Assembly: GCA_037783545.1 (NCBI GenBank)
Contig: JBBELK010000386.1
Coordinates: 62,001-126,000, forward strand
Length of the DNA: 64,000 bases
Source: Henricia sp. BOLD:AAB3569
Taxonomy: Eukaryota; Echinodermata; Asteroidea; Spinulosida; Echinasteridae
Direction: 5' to 3'
In this document: piece by piece, positions 1-12,800 of the stretch
Layout: each line of letters opens with the position of its first letter
How positions within the stretch are numbered: position 1 is the first letter of the stretch
Notes under the pieces: model-generated
What the model saw: the letters and a program-made list of their open reading frames with translations, nothing else
Database searches by the model: none
Told to the model about the DNA's origin: nothing
Made by a program: the position numbers and the translations under genes

Positions 1-1671
1 CTCATATGGACATCGGTCCACATTTGTATCGAATTTATTCACTCCGGCGGCCCCTGGGTCTCCCTAAAAATAATCACTTATAAAAATTTCACATAACAGC
101 TCCATTTTGTATGACTGCATAAAGCTTCTGTGTGCTGAAAATTCCCACTCTCAGATTGACTGCTTTTTTAATTAAAAAAATGGAGAAAATGTTTATTTCT
201 TTTTTGCACAGTATACTAGAGTATGTTTTGTATTGTTCTACCACCCGATTAATTTTTGTGTGCACTTTTTAAGAAATTATATAAAATCATCTCAAAATTT
301 TGATCCAGCATCTCTACATAATTAATTTTTTTATTATTAAAAATTCACATTTTATGGATATGTACAGGTCGTATTGTTTTCATTTTGCGCCAAAGGCTGA
401 ATATTGTAAAATAAGAAATTTTAAAAATTAAAGGTCACATGTATTAGTGTAATGCTTTCCATATAAGTCGGGTATTGTTTAAATAAACATTGTTATCACC
501 ATGGAAACCAGGGACAAAAATTTGTTTTAAATTGGACAATTACATATCTTGAAGAATAATACTTAATACATAAGTATCTATGACGTAATTTCCGTACATG
601 TGCGCTTTTCTAGTAGAGCCTCAACAGTTAAAGGACTGTGACCAGATCACATTTTTGACGCCCCAATTTTTGTTTTCATGGGTATAGCTTCTGCACCAGC
701 GGCCATGACAGGGGGCAGGTTTTCTTATTTAAATGATGTAACAATAGAACCACAAAGCACCTACTCATGCACAATGTGACTGCCCCCTGTCATGGCCGCC
801 GTGCAAAGGCTTTATTGTAATAACAGGTAAGGTCATTGGACTTTGCATATTACCTCGTTGTAAAAGGACCTTGTATTGGACTTAAAAATTCTCCTCGTTA
901 TAAACAGAATGTTCAGAGTGTGCGAGAGTCAACATCGATATAAATAAGAGAACACAATGCAAATTAATTGTGGGGTGTACGCAGATATTTAATTTCAATT
1001 GATTTCCACGTGCTATTGTAGTAATGCTGTGAATAAATGTATCCTCATATTCATTGAAATCAATGGTTTCTGTCTCAATTTTGTTTGCAGACAGTTAATT
1101 GAGACAAAATAATACCCTGGTCACGCTTTCCCCCACAATTTAATTGCTTTTTTACACAATGTCTGGCGCCCGTTTTAAAACATTGAAATGCTAATTGTAT
1201 ATTTGTGGCAGCCCTCATATTTTAATTTTCATGGTTGGATGTTGCAGTAAAAATAATGTTCGAAGTATGGCAGTTGTTTTTTGACGGATAGAGCTGGCTT
1301 TGTGTCCGTACGTAGAAATATTTACGTTGTCATAGTAACGTTCGGTGTATCCTTTTTCAGAACACGATGCAATAATGCCGTGACATTTCACTCGTGAAAT
1401 TAATAAGCTTATGACGTCATTGAAATAGCGTTCATTGGACATTTATAGAATATGTTGTTGCGTGGTATAATAGAACACATACAACAACATATGTAGCGCG
1501 ACATTTGACAGAGGGTATCCCTGGCCCTCCCCCTTCCAATAATGTTCCCCCGCGTGTCTCAAACATCCAAGGAATTTTAAAGGAATTACTTTCAGGTTTT
1601 AAGGGGGATGGTGGTGCGTTAACAAAAGGGAAGAGTGTGTAGGGGAGGTAGCAAGAAGGGGAAAAAGGGTT
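1..1671. other. Intergenic region, small hairpin repeats only
   Basis: No convincing exon was seen. A short hairpin lies at about 697-800, where GCGGCCATGACAGGGGGCA is answered by its complement near 781-799. A second, weaker inverted pair lies at about 957-1150 (GCAAATTAATTGTGGGG against CCCCACAATTTAATTGC). Around 625-690 there is the terminus of the roughly 350-bp 'GTGACCAGAT' MITE family that recurs at 8.2, 13.4, 57.0 and 61.7 kb. The stretch 1500-1700 resembles, inverted, the stretch at 21.77-21.9 kb, so it is also dispersed repeat. Confidence 0.6.
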
Positions 1672-2125
1672 GGTATGACTTTTAAATGTTGATAGACCGT
1701 TTGAAACTGGCATACGGTGCTTTTGTTGGCAAGTTTTTAAAAATGTTGAGACTTGTTTTTCATGGTTGATGGCAAAATTATCAGTGTTTAATTATTTCCG
1801 CTTAATTGGCGTGCCATACGCGTGACGTCAACAGCTATCATATCCGCCATTACTATGTCCATACTATGGCACGCCAAAGCGGAAATAATTCAACACTGAT
1901 AATTTTGCCATCAACCCTGATAAACAAGTCTCAACATTTAAAAAAAAAACTTGCCAACAAAAGCACGGTATGCCAGTTTCAAACAGCCTATCAACATTTA
2001 AAAGTCATGCCAACTTTTTTTTTCTTGCTCAACATTTGCGAAAATATGCGTCAACACTAAATTATCAGTGTTGAATTATTTTCGCTTTGGCGTGCCATAG
2101 TATGGACACAGTAATGGCGGATAGC
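1672..2125. mobile_element. Inverted-repeat (MITE-like) element
   Basis: The left arm (from about 1676: TTTAAATGTTGATAGACCGT) is repeated in reverse complement to about 2011. An inner pair around GGCGTGCCATA / TATGGCACGCC folds on itself near 1810-1875. A further partial copy of the arm follows at 2059-2122, so two insertions or an imperfect duplication are likely. No transposase coding is visible. Confidence 0.7.
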
Positions 2126-2599
2126 AACCGGTTATCAAGAAAGTGAAACCCAAGAATAACAAGGAAGTGGAACGGCCGTTAATACAAGGTTTCCGTTATA
2201 ACAAAATAATTTGTTTAAAACGGAAACAATGTATTATCGGTAAGCAAATTTTCAACAACAACGTCTTGGAAACTGCTGTTAATGTTAGGGACAGTAATTT
2301 GCACAAAATGTTGCTTTGCAAAAAAGGGATAAAATCGTTATCCGCGAACAAAGAAGATTGCTTTTATGTTTGGATACAAAAATAAATTATTTTTATGTTC
2401 ACAGATGTTTAATAGGATCGAAGCACGAATGTTTCAAATCGATACTGCATGGCCCAAAATGTGTTCATATTTCTTCACAAATATAGAACTTGAAGTATAT
2501 AAACAAACTGGCCATACCATCTGGAAAGATGGGCAAACAGAATAGATAATTTTATACATTTTGATCTGTTTTGAAATGTTTATATACATGTACATGTAT

Positions 2600-2865
2600 A
2601 ATGATACTGTGGCCGAGTGGTTTGGGTCATTGACTCGCAATCATAGGTGAAAACTTGGGGTTGCGGGTTCGAATCCGGCTACGGTACCTGTGCCCTTGGG
2701 CAAGGCACTCAACCACACTTGCTCCATCCTTCGGAAGGGATCATGCCGTTGGTCCAGTGTGTTAGGTATGGTAATGGTAACACACTTTAAAGATCCCAGA
2801 TAGAGCATTCTTTCGTTAAGAGCAAGGGGATTCCCCGGTGTCTCTGGCCATTTCTAATTCTAATT
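2600..2865 (+). mobile_element. tRNA-derived SINE (Ser/Leu-tRNA-like head)
   Basis: The 5' part has a pol III A box (TGGCCGAGTGG) and a B box (GGTTCGAATCC) spaced as in a tRNA gene. It continues into a tail with 'CCCTTGGGCAAGGCACT' and 'GGGATTCCCCGGTGTCTCTGGCC'. The same body recurs inverted at 12640-12955 and 24155-24420, and as fragments near 15125 and 49230. There is no good acceptor stem, so it is a SINE and not a tRNA gene. Confidence 0.8.
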
Positions 2866-3666
2866 CTTCGTGGGTTTCCTCACACTTGCGATTGACAGTG
2901 CAATGAGCACTATTAAGGAATCATTGGTATGAATACCAGAAAGAAATAATAATAATACTAATAATACTGAAAGGGCAAAAGAATGTAGCATCTTTACAAA
3001 TAAAAACCAAATTGACGATTTCTTTTGTTCATAATTTTTCATGAGGGTCAACCATGCCCAAAACCATTGAAGGGAACCAGTGGTCATTTTTATTTGGGGG
3101 TAGGGGGGAGGGGGTTGGGGCGGGGGGGGGGAGGGGCAGGGGAGGGATATCCTGGGCCAAATTGATTTAATTGGAAGCCATAGACAAAGCCAGTTGTTTC
3201 GAAAACGGCACTTGTCTTGACACCCACACTGATTCGATTGACGTCAATCAGTGGACTGATTCATTCGTAAATAGGTATGATTCAAAATATAAGTCTTAAA
3301 CCAAACTCCAAATATATGCCGATTTAGCTATCATAGCTGCAAAAATTAATATATATTATTGTAATATATGCTTATTAAAGATTTGTACTTCGTTATTTTG
3401 ATTTTCGTTTTCTTATTTTAAGGCTTTAATTAAATGTAGACATTTGAATACCCCTTTCAAAATTGGATCCGCCCCGTACTCAGCCATCTTGCACATGCAC
3501 CGTACCGCAGGTTGACAAAAACCACCGGCTGGAAGGAACGCACCGTATGTTTATATTTTGACTCCGAAAAAACAACCAAAATTTCGCCTGAAACTAAACA
3601 ACAAGTGTGAGATACCGTCCCCTGCTCTTTTCTAATCTTCCTCTCCACCTTACATCTCTTCTCGGC
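2866..3666. other. Region upstream of the carboxypeptidase gene
   Basis: It contains a G-rich run (about 3096-3150) and AT-rich sequence, and becomes more GC-rich at 3465-3660 just before the start codon, where the promoter and 5' UTR would lie. No TATA box or initiator can be assigned with confidence. Confidence 0.4.
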
Positions 3667-3895
3667 ATGAAATTTCTGCCGCTTTTGCTGCTTTTCGGCG
3701 TGGTTTGGGGAGACGAATTTCCAGGGAAAGATTATGATTTCCATCACCACACGGCAGATGAGCTGAAGCAAGTTCTTGACGATACCCATGCAGAATGTCC
3801 GGAAATTACCCGGGTCTACAGCCCCGGCAAAAGCGTGGAAAATGTCGATCTTTGGGTCATCGAATTCAGCGATAACCCTGGAGAACATGAAGCGG
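3667..3895 (+). CDS. Carboxypeptidase exon 1 (signal peptide, residues 1-76)
   Basis: ATG at 3667 begins a hydrophobic signal peptide. An in-frame upstream ATG at 3607 would add 20 residues and bury the signal, so 3667 is preferred. The exon ends at the donor GCGG|GTAAGT in phase 1. Confidence 0.88.
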
Positions 3896-6800
3896 GTAAG
3901 TGACAATTTGAGCGGTTGAAATTGTGAATTGTGGCGTTGGCCGTCTGAATGATGAAGTTGCAATTCCGAATTTTCGGTTTCAATGATCGGTCGTGTCACA
4001 TCTAATCTTTTGTTCACGCTCCCCCCTTCCCCCGCCCCCTCTTGCTCCTCCATGCTATACCCCTACGGTAAAAGTTTAGAAGTTTATCAATTTTTTTTCG
4101 GTTTTATCTAAAACCGGTTTATCAATTTTTTTAAATTGACTCATCAAGCATCAATCAGTAAATGCAGATTTGATGGAAATATCCAAATTTAAGAGTGAAA
4201 AAATTGAAGATTTCTTTGAGGAAACACTTGGAAATTTATTAGTCTGTTTCACCAAAGTCTGAACTTTCAAGCCATGATCAAGTAGGGTAAAAGTGGGGGT
4301 ATTCGACCGGATAAGGTTCATTTGAGCATAACAGTTGCGTCTGAGGAGAAGCAAGGCAAAAGTTTTCGACAATCGCAAGTCTAGGTAACTGCCTTTCATT
4401 TGCATCAAGCCCGAAACTGGAGGACCGATGAATGATGTGCAGTTTGACCACCAAAATGAGGTGTAGATGATGTGGAATTCGACTACTGTGTTGGGTTATT
4501 CGTCCAGTGGTATTTGTACTGAATACATAGTATTGATGGGACTTTGTTTGTTCGAAAATAAACGTACTTGAGTGGTAATTTTATTATAATCGGCGCAATT
4601 TCATAGCGTGCTACTTGTGTGTGCATGCATTAGAAACACTTTTGCCATCTATTGAAACATTTAAATGATATTCAGAGGATAATTTTCCTGCATGCCAAGA
4701 AAATAAGAAATGAAAAATATTGGACCGTTCGGATCCGTTTGCGCGAGGCGCATGAAATAAAATTTTGAATTTTGAATTATTTTCCGAGACGTGTGTCAGT
4801 GTGTGTGTGTGTTGTTTGTAGTAGGCCTAACAAGTGTTATTTCCTCAATTCCCGCACTTAAATGCCAGAAAAGGGACACAGTCACAGGATTTCCGACTCC
4901 ACAAGAAAGACAAAGCCGAGTTATCATTCAATATACTCTCCAACTTTTACTACTGCACAGCTAACATACCGCAACACAACAACGAAGTCCCGTGTGCATC
5001 AGAAGCACACCGCACAGGAAGCAAGAATTAGTAATACATGTACAATGTTATACAATGTAATACATTAACCCCAGGCGGCACGTGGCCAGACTCTTCTGGC
5101 ACGCGCCAAAAGGATTGGCGCGTGCTAGCTCTAGCTCTATACGCAAACTAGGTCAGTGCTCGGCAGAAGTTCCGTTCTGCCTCCAGAGCCTAGCTTGTTG
5201 GCACAATGGTGTCTGTTGCGAAACTTTATTGCAATGCGGCGGTGCTCAGCCCGGTCACAAGTGCAGATACGTGGTCGAATACTCAAACAGCAGTTTGATA
5301 AAATGATGTGGTATTCGACTAACCATTGTTTCAACCCAGGACAGTATTTTGGCCAGCAATTTTGTACTGGTCAACTCTGTAGCATACAAAAAGACACGAG
5401 GTTCATTACAAATTACCACTCCACCCGACAGACGTTCAAACCGACGTCACAAAGTAGCTCGTATTTCTTATTGGACCCCATAAGGCAACAACGTTAAATG
5501 ACGAAGCTACTTTATTTCATGTTTTAGACTCATTTTATTTTGATTGCTTGGGGTATATTGAATCATTGACCATATCGCCATCGAGGGTTTAACTTAAACA
5601 AAATAGTAAACATAATAATTATGACAAAAAGTGGTTTTTATTATATTTATTACATTTTTAATTCATACTGGTCGAATTCCCCTACCGGTCGAATATACCC
5701 GCATCTACCCTACTCATTTCTTTCCCCCATTCTTTTTATTCAGTTGGTCAGACATATCTTGGGACTTTTTTGGCCCGGTGTCGTTTACTTTTGCTTAGAT
5801 ACATGTACACACGTACGTGTTGCACATGTTCCTTTGCTTGTGACGTACCGTGGTCACTCACACGAGTATTTTTACTCCAGTCCTGCCAGATGAGATTTAG
5901 CACCAGTCGACAGATTTAACCTTATGTTATGTTTATTGTGTTACCAGGTGAACCCGAAATGAAATGGATTGGCAACATGCATGGTAATGAGGTCGTAGGT
6001 CGTGAGATTCTACTGGTTTTGACTCCGTACCTGTGTAAGATGTATAATACGGACGCTAACATCAAACGTCTCGTCGATAACACACGCATTCATATCATGC
6101 CGTCTATGAATCCCGATGGTTACAAAAGAGCTTACGAAAAGGTTCGTTATTTTTTTGGTATTTTTTCCCTATACATTGAACAAAGATTTGAAGGAAATTA
6201 CCTTTTGGAATTAACGGATCATCCAATTCTAAGATATACTTCCCACTTGTACTTCTGTCGGAAATGTTGCATTACTGAGATTATAAATGGTAAAATTAAT
6301 GCACAAAATTATGGCGCGAGTGCTCCGTGCGAATATGCGGCAGTAAAGAGCGCTGTGTGCACACGTAAATGGTTCGTCTTGTGCACTAACTGAATGCATT
6401 TTTTTGACGAAGAAAATGGGATTTTTCTTTAGAAAAGCAACATTTGCGACAAAAGTGCAAGTGGGAAGTATATCTCAGAATTAGATTATCTATTGATTCC
6501 AGGAGGTAATTTCCTTCAAATCTTTGTTAAATGTGTATAGGCAAAATACCAATTTCTCTAAATCAGAATTTCTCAAACTTTAAAAGCCCATTGTGTCATC
6601 TACAGTGACACACAATTTTACTTCACGAGTTGACAAGAAAAACCTTACTCAAAGTTTTGATAGCAATGGTAACAAACATGACATGATTTTTCTATCCAAA
6701 TTGGGTCTTTCCACAGTAATGGGGTACATTTGAAAAATAACTTCTCAGGAGATAAAGTTCTTTTGCCCAAAAAGGTAAGAAATTGCTGCCACAACATACA

Positions 6801-9800
6801 TTTTTGAAAAGCTTGTGTACAAATTTCCCCTTTACTAAAGTGGACAGACCAATTGTGAAAATTATTCTGTCTTTGTTACATACACGTGTACATGTATAAG
6901 GGAAAATTTGTGCACAGGGTTTTCACAAATGTATGTTGTATGACTATTTTTCTTACTCCTTGGTGCAAAAATTATTTCCTCAGTTTAGCTGCATGATTTA
7001 AAGATAAAATTAAGACATTTGAAGTGAACTGGGATCTAAGATCTTGAATGTCGTAGAAATGTACCCCATTACTGTGAAAAGACCCAATTAACAACTAAAG
7101 ATGTTTTTTAAAAATGTGTGTGTGCGCACACATATTTTACCATTCACATAACCCCAAAACTATACAAGGATTTTAAAGGTTTTCTCGAGCGTTGCTGCAT
7201 TTATGTAGCTGAAATTTCTGCAGGCTAGTTTACCAACATTATTCTTTGGATATGTTATGACCTTATTCCAGGAATCCATAAAAAAAAATTAAAAAGTTTC
7301 ATCTTGCAATTGATACTTCTAAATCCCGATCTGCAATCAATATTGATTAAACTGTTGATTTAATTTAATGATTTAATTTAATTAAATTTGTGTTACCAGT
7401 GAAGTTTTAGTATAATGTTTCACTTGATGCATTTGAGGCATGTGAATGAATTTATCGCTTTCTGGCTTCTTATTTTGTAACCAGGTGATTGTTGACGGCC
7501 ATTATGGTGAGTGGCTAACTGGACGTTCTAACGCTAACGACGTCGACCTCAACCGGGACTTTCCCAACTTGATCGAATACTTGAAGATGAAGAAACCCGA
7601 TTTCTCCAGAATTTACGGCAGGAACAACCACATCACAATGGCTTTGGAGGATATTGGTCATGAGGTATATTAATTATTTTAAAAAATGAAACTTGTTTTT
7701 TTGAAAAACAAAATAAAGCAAAACAAAACAAAGGCGAAAACCATGCAAAAACTACAGTGGCATGTTTTTAAAACCAAACTTGGGATGAGAGGAAAATCGT
7801 AAGGACTTTATCTGGATTTGAACCTGAGACCTCCCTGGGGAGATGCTCTACCAGCTGAGCTATGAGGCACAGTGGTATACTCCCTAGGTTTTCCCCAAGA
7901 CCTCTGACACACCAGGCAGACGCTTTACCAGCTGAGCTATGAGGCACAGTGGTATACTCCCTCAGGTTTTCCCCAAGACCTCTGACACACCGGATAAATA
8001 CTCTACCAGCTGAGCTATGAGGCACAGTGGTATACTCCCTCAGGTTTTCCCCAAGACCTCTGACACACCGGATAAATATTCTACCAGCTGAGCTATGAGG
8101 CACAGTGGTATACTCCCTGAGGTTTGCCCTATGAACCAAAATGTTCTGTCACTGTTGCATGAAAGTGCAACTGGGCAAAGATATTGCGTTCATGTTTTTA
8201 AAGTAGCGAGTTTTTCCAGACAATGGATTCTATTCTAACCTAACAATCATATAAAATACCTCTTCAAAAAATATCCATGGGGAGAAAACAGGAAATTTGC
8301 AATCTCTAATTTGGATGTGGAAGCAAAAAGGTTGGTGTAATTACTGCACTGCTTTATGTATTAAATCAGATAAATTAGTTGACAAAACATTGATTGTTTT
8401 TTTGATAATATCCTCAAAAATAATATGTGAATTGAGAATGCAAAATTTCAGAATGGTAATGAGAAAAATATGACAAATGATACAGTATCAAAAATCTCAA
8501 CACCCATGGGAAAAATGGGGATGCTAAAAAATGCTACTTTAATCGTCTGTTGTTCGTGCTGAAGCAGATAATTCTCAGATGGACATACTGTGTTTCTTTC
8601 ATTGTGCTTCATTATGTGTCGTTATACTTTGATGCATTTTGTCACACTTCAGTAATCTGTAAGGTTTAAGTTGCGCAAATCAGCATGCAGTTTTTCGCTT
8701 ATAATCAGAAATTGTAAAAACACATTTTTGTTAATAAACATTATTATGTTAAAGGATCGTGTCCAGATCACATTTTTTACCCGCTCATTTTTCCCATGGG
8801 TGTTATATTGTCATAATTGTTTCATTACCATTCTGAAATTTTGAGTTCTCTATTCGTATATTTTCAGTGATATTGTAAAAAAGAAAAAAACAAAAGCACA
8901 GGTGTTTTGTAAACTAAATTATCTGGCTCCAGTGCAGTGATCACTTTTTGCTTCCACATCCAAATTGGAGATTGTCAATTAACTGTTTTCTTCGCATGGA
9001 TAGTATTTTGGGAAGGTATTTTATATGACTTTCAGTCTCCATGCCTTTTCTATGGAGCTGCGTAATTCGTGGCATGAATCATGCCTTTTCTATGGAGTCT
9101 CCATGCCTTTTCTATGGAGCTGCGTAATTCGTGGCATGAATTTGGTGCGCGCGCATTACTGACGAGCCTGTGCCTTTAATAATGGAATTTTTGAAGTAGC
9201 AGATCCTTAGATATTTACATTCTGTTTTGGGTTTTTTTTGTTTGTTTTTCTTTTCAGCTTCAGCCAGAGACCAAAGTAATAATTGAGTGGCTGCAGGAGT
9301 ACCCGTTTGTGGTTTCAGCAAATCTTCACGGCGGTGATCTGGTGGCTAATTACCCATTTGACTCTAGCTTCGACGGCAAGACGGAATACCAAGGTACGAG
9401 CAATAATGTATATGGTCATAAAAGATTGCTACAAATGTTTTGAGGATAAATGGCCCCAAAATAATCATTGAATTTTTGTCTGGTCAAAATTTTACTACGA
9501 CCCCATATAAATTTATTTAAATTTCATGAAGTCATTACAAATAACCCTCTAAAAAATATTGTAAATTCTTTAAAATTGTGTTTTGTTTAAAGGCACAGGC
9601 TCGCAGCTCCATAGCACAGGCATGGAGCTGCGTATGTCGTGGCACAAATTTGGCGCACACGCATTGCTGACGAGCCTCTGCCTTTGAACGTTTATCAAAA
9701 CTGGTTTTTATTTTGTTTTCAGTTAAACGGTTAACCGGTTAAATGTTCCATTCCTGGTCTTGAGTTAATGTGTCAAACACGCAGCAATATCACTCCATTT

Positions 9801-12800
9801 TGTTTATTTATAAATGTATTTATTTGTGAATTTTTGATTGCTTTTCAGCTTGTCCGGACGATGAAACATTCCGCAAACTCGCCAGTACGTACTCGGAAGC
9901 TCATCTTCAAATGGCGCACCCAAATGTCTTCTGTGATGGGCATCCCGAAGAGTCATTTGAGGATGGGATTACCAACGGCGCTGCCTGGTACCCACTCAAA
10001 GGAGGTACGTCAACATATGTACCCCATCACCACAAAACGAGCTGAAAGTCGGATTTTTCAAAAATTAGATATTGGTATTTTTGAATTCAGCAGAAAAAGA
10101 GCTTTCCAATGGTATATAACACATAAGGTAAAACTATTCCCCCAATGCAACACAGCTTGGAGAAGTGGTAGTGTTGAAACAAATCTTACAAAATCTTCAA
10201 ACTAAATTTCTTACGAGGCACGAAGAAAGCTATCATCAAAATTGGTCTGAAAATGATGTTTTTAATTGTTGGATGATGCTAACAATTTGGAATCAAATAG
10301 AATAAGAGTTACTCTTTCCAAATATTAGAAAACCCTCAAATTGACCTCCCTTCAATTTTTGACTTTGAACCGTCGTTATAAGAAATAGCTGAGTGCGACT
10401 GTACGCTCATTTCGTCGTGACAGGTCACAAACAAAAATCTTCGAACATGTCAGTGTTTCAATATTAGCTAAAACCCCAAACCGACATATTTCTGAAAATG
10501 ACGGCAATTTGTTCTTAATTTTTTCGCCCCTTATCTTAGGCATGCAAGATTACAACTACCTTCACACCAACTGCTTTGAGCTGACCCTCGAATTAGGATG
10601 CGACAAATTTCCCCACGCCTCGGAGCTGAAAAGTTACTGGGAAGACAACAAACCAGCATTGCTGAAATACATGGAAATTGTATGGTATCTCTTTATTATA
10701 AATTCTTCCAAAATTGAAACACAATTTTCTTAAAAGTATCAATTCTTCATCAGAACAGAAATTTGTTGAATACAGTGAACTTGTGGATAACAAGGCACTG
10801 ATCGACCAATCACTTTGGAATCACTTTCAAGACTGTTCTGCTTCAGTGATTTCCTCCGGGTCCAAATCACTTCCCACAGTAATGAAATGTGACATTATCT
10901 GTTTCTGGGAGAATCCTGTAGTTGAGGGCTCTCAGAAAACCAATCTTGTTGGGTTATCAACCTGATCGAACCTGCGTGGGATGAGCTGATCATTGCATCT
11001 GCACGTCTCTGTTAACAGATCCGTTAACTACAGATAACTAAATCTGCATGGAGTGGATTGTATTAATTTTGATATTTAGAACTTTTTTGATTCTCAACAA
11101 ATTAGAGTCTTAGACTCTACATATTATTGAGACAATTTATTTTGGCTCCATGAAGATTTTACAAATTTCAATTACTTAGTGGTTAACATGGACCGCAGCA
11201 ACCGATTTCACGAAAAATTTCGTAGCTTGCGCAATTTTTGAAAATTGCATAAGCCCCATAGTCTTGCGTGTAATTATCACAAGAATGTTGCGCAGCTTAC
11301 GCAACAAAAAGTTGTGCAAGCGGGCTTACGCAGTGCGTAAGGATTCGTGAAATCGGCTGCTGGTCACAATTCCGTGTTAGTGTTGAAAGTTATGCAGGTG
11401 TATACTTCCTCCTACTTTGAAATTTTCTGATATGTGGAGTTATCAGTTCTGGTAACAGGGAATTAAATCTTTTCGGCACCATGTAAGCAGATATATTAAC
11501 ATGGTGTTAACCTCAACATTATGTGGGGGTCCAGATTATGACGAAGTTAACAGATCTGTTAACAATTTTGTTACACTAACCTAGCACATAAGAATTGAGA
11601 TCTTACTCAATGGTCAACGCTCTTTGTGTTTATATAAAATTATAAACTCCTCAAAAAGGTTTGGAAACTCAAGTTTGACTGACAATTTCTCTCTTGTTAC
11701 AAAATTATTTTCCTTGAATTTTGTATCATTGGAAAGCCCCGTTATTCCTCTTTACAATGATGTGTCATTTGTTATGATTAAGCAATTGGGGGATGTGCAG
11801 CACAGCTGAATACGGGGGCGGGTATGAAGTGAAATGTTACAAAATGCAATGCTCTTGTCAAAAAGTGTATTGACACATTCCCATCCTCCAAACAAAAGTG
11901 ATACAATATTCAAGGAAAATTATTTGGTATTTAAACAAGAGAGAAATCATCATTCAAACTTGAGTTTCTGAACTTTTTAAGGAGTTTATTTGATTTTTGC
12001 TGGTTTAGTTTTGCTGTCTTTCGTTTGTAAAGTGTGAAATTGTTGACAAGTTTAAACTGTTTTTCGTTTTTAGAGCCACCTCGGCATAACAGGACTTGTG
12101 ACAGACACGGAAGGAAATGGCATCGAACACGCTATGGTCAGAGTTGACGGAATTACCCACGATGTCACGACAGGTTCGTTTGAATACTAAATGACGATTA
12201 TAATTATTACATTTATATAGGGAGAGTAAAAAAAACCTCTTTTTTTTGTAAAAATTAATGATTCATTCACCAGACATGCTCAGTAACCATATCGACATGA
12301 CTGCATTGTCACAGCGTCATCCGTCATCCAACAGCGTCATCCAACAATTAAAAACATCATTTTCAGACCAAATTTAACGATAGCTTTCTTCGTGCCTCGT
12401 AAGAATTTTTGTTTGAAGATTTGTTTAAACACTACCACCTCTCCAAGCTGTGTTGCATTGGGGGAATAGTTTTACCTTATGTGTTATATACCATTGGAAA
12501 GCTCCATTTCTGCTAAATTCAAAAAATAACAATATCCAATTTTTGGAATTTCCGACGTTCAGGTCATTTCGTTGGACAGGTTAGATATATAGCATTTTTT
12601 TCATCTGAATATGTTCACATTTACTGCACATCATAATGATTTATGGAACTTAATGGTAACTTCCACCTAAACATCGAGATAAAAAGATGGGTGGTGCCAT
12701 TGGCAGCTAACGGCCAGAGACACCGGGGAATCCCCTTACTCTTTACAAAAGAGTGCTCTGGGATTTTTTTTAAGTGCGTTACACAACACACTGGACCAAC

